This document shows positions 5,780 through 8,675 of a DNA stretch of 8,675 bases, piece after piece. Within the stretch, counting starts at the first letter, position 1. The number at the start of each line of letters is the position of its first letter. Under the pieces are notes generated by a model. The model did no database searches, was not told the DNA's origin, and saw only the letters and a program-made list of their open reading frames with translations. This DNA comes from Clostridiales bacterium (GTDB lineage Bacteria; Bacillota; Clostridia; Oscillospirales; Acutalibacteraceae). The stretch is from NCBI GenBank assembly GCA_014799585.1, contig JAAVHU010000002.1, positions 1 through 8,675 of the forward strand, read 5' to 3'. Both the position numbers and the translations under genes were made by a program.

Positions 5780-6901
5780 ATGATGGATATAAATGAAAAA
5801 AGACTGCTTGATTTATTTAAGAAATTAGTGGAAACAGATAGCCCTTCGTGTGCTGAACGGCTTGTTTGCGATATGATAAAAAATGAATTCGAAAAGCTGA
5901 ATATTCCTGTAATTGAAGATAATGCAGGGGAATATATAAATGGAAATGCAGGTAATCTTTATGCTTATATAGATGGGGATTTGTCATTGCCGCCTTTGTT
6001 GTTTTCTGCTCATATGGATACAGTTGAACCGTCCGAAAATAAAAAATGTATTATGGATGAGGATGGAAAAATCCATTCTGATGGCACAACAGTTTTGGGT
6101 TCGGATGATTTTGCAGGTGTGGCTGCCATTATTGAAGCCATAAAGACTGTAAAGGAAAACAACTTTACACACCGTCCTGTTGAAATTCTTTTTTCTGTTT
6201 CAGAGGAAAACTATTGCAAGGGTGTTGCACAGTTTGATTTTTCTAAAATTAAATCAAAGGAAGCCTATGTTTTTGATTTAAGCGGTAAGGTGGGCACTGC
6301 TGCATATGCCGCTCCAACCATTCTTTCCTTTCGTGCGGATATTTATGGCAAAGCCTCTCATGCAGGGTTTGCTCCCGAAAAGGGTGTTCACTCCATAAAA
6401 ATTGCTGCTGAAGCTGTTTCAAAAATAAATTGCGGCAAAATTGATGATGAAACAACTGTAAATATCGGAACGATTGTTGGCGGCACTGCAACAAATATTG
6501 TGCCTGATAAATGCACTTTAACGGGAGAAATACGCAGTTATTCTGATGAAAAAGCAGTGAATGAATATAGAAATATTGAAAAAGTTATAAAGGAAGCTGC
6601 TGAAAAATCTGGTGCTTCGGCTGATGTTTCTTTTGTTAAAAGTATCGTTGCATATGAAACGGATTTAAACAGCGAAACGGTTAAGCGTTTTGAATCTGCT
6701 TGTAACACATTAGGTTTTGAGCCTGTGCTTGAACGTTCCTTTGGCGGAAGTGATAATAATGTTATGGCTTTAAAAGGAATAAACGGCATAGTGGTGGCAA
6801 CAGCTATGAATGAATGCCATACACTGAATGAGTGGACAACTGCCCCTGAACTCAAAAACGCTTCAAAACTTGCATTAAGCCTTATGCTTTCTGCTATATA
6901 A
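5780..6901 (+). CDS. M20-family zinc metallopeptidase, tripeptidase T-like (PepT2-type)
   Basis: This is a cytosolic di-zinc aminopeptidase, likely acting on small peptides. The 373-residue length fits the PepT-like M20 group. The metal and catalytic residues are all visible: H78 and D80 in SAHMDTVEP, bridging D109 in TVLGSDDFAGVAAI, the catalytic glutamate pair E142-E143 in SVSEENYCKG, D166 in VFDLSG, and H347 in NECHTLNEW. The lid/dimerisation domain occupies about 180-290, with YGKASHAGFAPEKG (189-202) and GGTATNIVPDKC (234-245). The glutamate motif departs from the common EEIGLxG form, but both acids are kept. The start at 5780 is set by GGAG; 5783 is an adjacent alternative. It follows the nrdR terminator by about 30 bp with no clear promoter between. 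Dipeptidase or acetyl-amino-acid deacylase activity is an alternative within M20. Confidence 0.9.
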   Translation: MMDINEKRLLDLFKKLVETDSPSCAERLVCDMIKNEFEKLNIPVIEDNAGEYINGNAGNLYAYIDGDLSLPPLLFSAHMDTVEPSENKKCIMDEDGKIHSDGTTVLGSDDFAGVAAIIEAIKTVKENNFTHRPVEILFSVSEENYCKGVAQFDFSKIKSKEAYVFDLSGKVGTAAYAAPTILSFRADIYGKASHAGFAPEKGVHSIKIAAEAVSKINCGKIDDETTVNIGTIVGGTATNIVPDKCTLTGEIRSYSDEKAVNEYRNIEKVIKEAAEKSGASADVSFVKSIVAYETDLNSETVKRFESACNTLGFEPVLERSFGGSDNNVMALKGINGIVVATAMNECHTLNEWTTAPELKNASKLALSLMLSAI

Positions 6902-6907
6902 CAAATA

Positions 6908-6941
6908 AAAAAGTAGCCTTAGTTTTCTAAGACTACTTTTT
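6908..6941. terminator. Bidirectional rho-independent terminator
   Basis: A 15-position stem with one internal mismatch (6917 with 6932) and a TTTT loop (6923-6926) is flanked by an A run on the left and T runs on the right. It therefore works for the peptidase on the plus strand and for the glycosyltransferase on the minus strand, which converge here with stops only 44 bp apart. Confidence 0.88.
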
Positions 6942-6945
6942 GTTT

Positions 6946-8145
6946 TTAATATTTATATTCCTCGTTGCTGTGATTTTCTGAATAAAAATTATTTATAACA
7001 ATTTCGTATCGTTCAAAAGCCTTTTGAACAGCATCTTCCCAGCTTATGTATATCGTGTTCTGTGCCTCTTTGCCAACAGCTTTTAAAAGCGTCTTGTTGT
7101 CCATAATTTCCAAAAGCCTGTCTGCAACGCTCTGTGAATTTTCTTTACAGAAAAAGCCTGTTTTCCCATTCTCAATTCCTTCTGCCGCACAGGAATTTTC
7201 AACAAGTAGTGAGGGTGTTCCGCAGGAAGCTGCTTCACGCACAACAAGCCCGTTTGTATCAAATGTAGATGGGAAAATCAATAAATCAGATGTGGCATAA
7301 TACTGTTGAATAATCTCTCTGTCTAATATTTTTCCTGTCCATACAACTTTATCTGATATTCCAAGACGTTTGTATCTCAGCTTTATGGCTCTTTCATCAG
7401 CACCGAAGCCAAGCATAATCAGTCTGAAATCCTTGCCTTTATCCTTAAGAATTTTGCAGGCTTCCAAAATAAACTGAATGTTTTTATACCAAATCATTCG
7501 CCCTGTGTATATAAAAACGGGAACATCTTTCGGAATAGAGTGCTTCGTTTTTATTTCATCAATAATTTCCTGCGGTATTTCAGCTTTCGGCATGTCGCAT
7601 CCATTTGGCATAACAATATAATCGCCTGTATATCCTATATTTCTAAGGCTTTCTGCCGAACCTTCGCTTGTTACCCAAACCTCGTCAGCCGCTTCAATAT
7701 TTCTTTTGATAAAGCGTTTTGCAAAGTTTTTTGCCTTTTGCGTAGGCACTCTTTTGTCTATATCATATTCATATTTTGTATGATATGTAAGCACGGTTGG
7801 TATTCGCTTTTTTCTGTTAACAAGCCTGAAATAATAGCTTGTTGCAAGCGGTGCATGGCTGTGAAGCAAATCAAAATCTTTGTTTATAATATCGTAGCTG
7901 AGGGATTCTTTAAACGGCCAGCCGATGCTGTATCCCTCTTTGCTCGGCACCCACCAGCTTTTGTATCTGAAAATCTCATATGGATATTTCGAGTCATGCT
8001 GATTAGGATTTTTAGGTGTAACAACAATTGCTTCGCAGTGGTGTTTATTTAAAATATTTGCATAGCTTTGTGCAACGTTGCTTATTCCGTCTGTTGTTGG
8101 CGGAAAAGCATCTGTTCCTATTGCAATTTTGTATTTTTTATCCAT
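6946..8145 (-). CDS. GT4-family glycosyltransferase (retaining, GT-B fold)
   Basis: This enzyme probably transfers a sugar from a nucleotide donor to a lipid or surface glycan acceptor at the inner face of the membrane. The 399 residues split into an N-terminal acceptor domain, with TDAFPPTTDGISN at 11-23, LLHSHAPLATSYY at 93-105 and TYHTKYEYD at 120-128, and a C-terminal donor domain. The donor domain shows YTGRMIWYKNI (213-223), where R216 and K221 are expected to hold the donor phosphates, and FDTNGLVVREAASCGTP (295-311). The usual E-x7-E motif here reads D296-x7-E304. No membrane helix or signal peptide is seen. GAGGAG (8156-8151) lies 5 nt before the ATG. The gene stands alone between a convergent terminator and a divergent promoter, so the acceptor cannot be read from context; a glycolipid synthase (diacylglycerol glycosyltransferase-like) is one possibility. 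Confidence 0.9.
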   Translation of the reverse strand: MDKKYKIAIGTDAFPPTTDGISNVAQSYANILNKHHCEAIVVTPKNPNQHDSKYPYEIFRYKSWWVPSKEGYSIGWPFKESLSYDIINKDFDLLHSHAPLATSYYFRLVNRKKRIPTVLTYHTKYEYDIDKRVPTQKAKNFAKRFIKRNIEAADEVWVTSEGSAESLRNIGYTGDYIVMPNGCDMPKAEIPQEIIDEIKTKHSIPKDVPVFIYTGRMIWYKNIQFILEACKILKDKGKDFRLIMLGFGADERAIKLRYKRLGISDKVVWTGKILDREIIQQYYATSDLLIFPSTFDTNGLVVREAASCGTPSLLVENSCAAEGIENGKTGFFCKENSQSVADRLLEIMDNKTLLKAVGKEAQNTIYISWEDAVQKAFERYEIVINNFYSENHSNEEYKY

Positions 8146-8181
8146 ACATTCTCCTCAGAAAAGTGTAAAAATTCATTTTAA

Positions 8182-8210
8182 TATATAACATATTTTGTCG
8201 TTGTTGTAAA
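8182..8210 (-). promoter_or_regulatory. Likely promoter for the glycosyltransferase
   Basis: On the minus strand, TTTACA (8210-8205) and TATATA (8187-8182) are 17 bp apart, preceded by TG as an extended -10. The -10 matches consensus at only 4 of 6, and the region is AT-rich, so this is a moderate call. Confidence 0.4.
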
Positions 8211-8260
8211 TCATTTGAAGAAATATTCATAATAAGTTTATAAAAACTGCCTGTTAAATA

Positions 8261-8290
8261 TTGCAATTTATTATTATTTTATTATATAAT
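8261..8290 (+). promoter_or_regulatory. Promoter for hprK
   Basis: TTGCAA (8261-8266) and a perfect TATAAT (8285-8290) are 18 bp apart, giving a leader of about 23 nt before the start codon. Confidence 0.65.
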
Positions 8291-8319
8291 GGTTTCGTAT
8301 AATTTTAGGAGGTAATGAA

Positions 8320-8675
8320 ATGGCTGCAAGTTATTCCGTTTCTCTTCAGAAGATAATAGATGCGCATTCTCTTGAAATCATTTATCTTCCAAAAGCTGCA
8401 AACGATATTTTAATAACAACCAATGAAATAAACCGCCCCGGTATAGTGCTTACAGGCTATACAGATTATTTTGATTCCTTAAGAATTCAAATTTTAGGAT
8501 GGACGGAATTGGGATTTCTTCAAAAAATGGATAAGGCAGATCAGCAAAAGGCTCTTGGCTATTGGCTTAGTCTTCAGCCTGCTGCGGCAGTTATCACAAG
8601 AGGTCTTGATATTCCTGATTATTTCATAAAGGCTTGTGAAGAATATAAAGTGCCTCTTCTGCGTACAAATGAGGA
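8320..8675 (+). CDS. hprK: HPr kinase/phosphorylase, N-terminal part (cut by window end)
   Basis: HprK phosphorylates and dephosphorylates Ser46 of HPr, the switch for carbon catabolite repression in Firmicutes. I translated 118 codons from the ATG at 8320. They match the HprK N-terminal domain: SVSLQKIIDAHSLEIIYL (6-23), the conserved INRPGIVLTGYTDYFDSLRIQI with N38-R39-P40-G41, then ITRGLDIPDYF (92-102) and the VPLLRTNE lead-in to the linker. The catalytic domain with its P-loop lies beyond the window, so activity cannot be judged. AGGAGG (8307-8312) is 7 nt before the ATG. An ATG at 8315 in another frame reads only 13 codons to a stop. The gene is divergent from the glycosyltransferase. 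Confidence 0.93.
   Translation, partial: MAASYSVSLQKIIDAHSLEIIYLPKAANDILITTNEINRPGIVLTGYTDYFDSLRIQILGWTELGFLQKMDKADQQKALGYWLSLQPAAAVITRGLDIPDYFIKACEEYKVPLLRTNE

Noticed and set aside
7540..8052. 170-codon plus-strand frame opposite the glycosyltransferase
   Set aside because: It is antisense to a complete gene with clear motifs, has no ribosome binding site, and reads as cysteine- and phenylalanine-rich noise.
8255..8270. Palindrome ATTGCAAT with AT-rich flanks upstream of hprK
   Set aside because: Only the central 8 bp are symmetric, the flanks mismatch, and it overlaps the -35. In such AT-rich DNA this is likely chance.
1..8675. tRNA, rRNA, riboswitch, CRISPR array, insertion sequence or prophage fragment
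   Set aside because: The intergenic gaps are short and explained by promoters and terminators. I saw no direct-repeat arrays, transposase motifs or structured leaders.

Overview
The window is an AT-rich stretch with strong AGGAGG-type ribosome binding sites, canonical sigma-A promoters with 17-18 bp spacers, and a gene set (nrdR, an HPr kinase/phosphorylase start, a clostridial-type Y-family polymerase, a subgroup Ic aminotransferase) that points to a low-GC Firmicute, most likely a Clostridia/Eubacteriales member such as a gut anaerobe. It looks like ordinary chromosome. I saw no mobile element, tRNA, rRNA or CRISPR array, and no gene-free gap longer than about 175 bp.

Layout. Positions 1284-1 (minus, cut by the window edge) encode a GPH-family sugar/cation symporter with a GTG start. 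It diverges from a two-gene plus-strand unit at 1441-2931: a Y-family DNA polymerase (dinB-like) and a 76-residue protein of unknown function. The polymerase promoter carries a LexA-like box just downstream of its -10. Next, with its own promoter, is a subgroup Ic aminotransferase (3014-4273), followed 3 bp later by a DMT/EamA transporter (4277-5161) that has no visible Shine-Dalgarno and is probably translationally coupled.

A 97 bp spacer then holds an nrdR promoter surrounded by NrdR-box-like sequences, followed by nrdR (5259-5702) and a strong rho-independent terminator. An M20-family (PepT-like) metallopeptidase follows (5780-6901). It converges on a minus-strand GT4 glycosyltransferase (8145-6946), and a bidirectional terminator lies between them. 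The glycosyltransferase diverges from the first 118 codons of hprK (8320 to the window end).

Together these are housekeeping functions: DNA damage tolerance, control of ribonucleotide reductase genes, amino-acid/peptide metabolism and export, glycoconjugate synthesis, and carbon catabolite control. The least explained elements are the small protein paired with the SOS-type polymerase and the set of NrdR-box-like sites that probably makes nrdR autoregulated.
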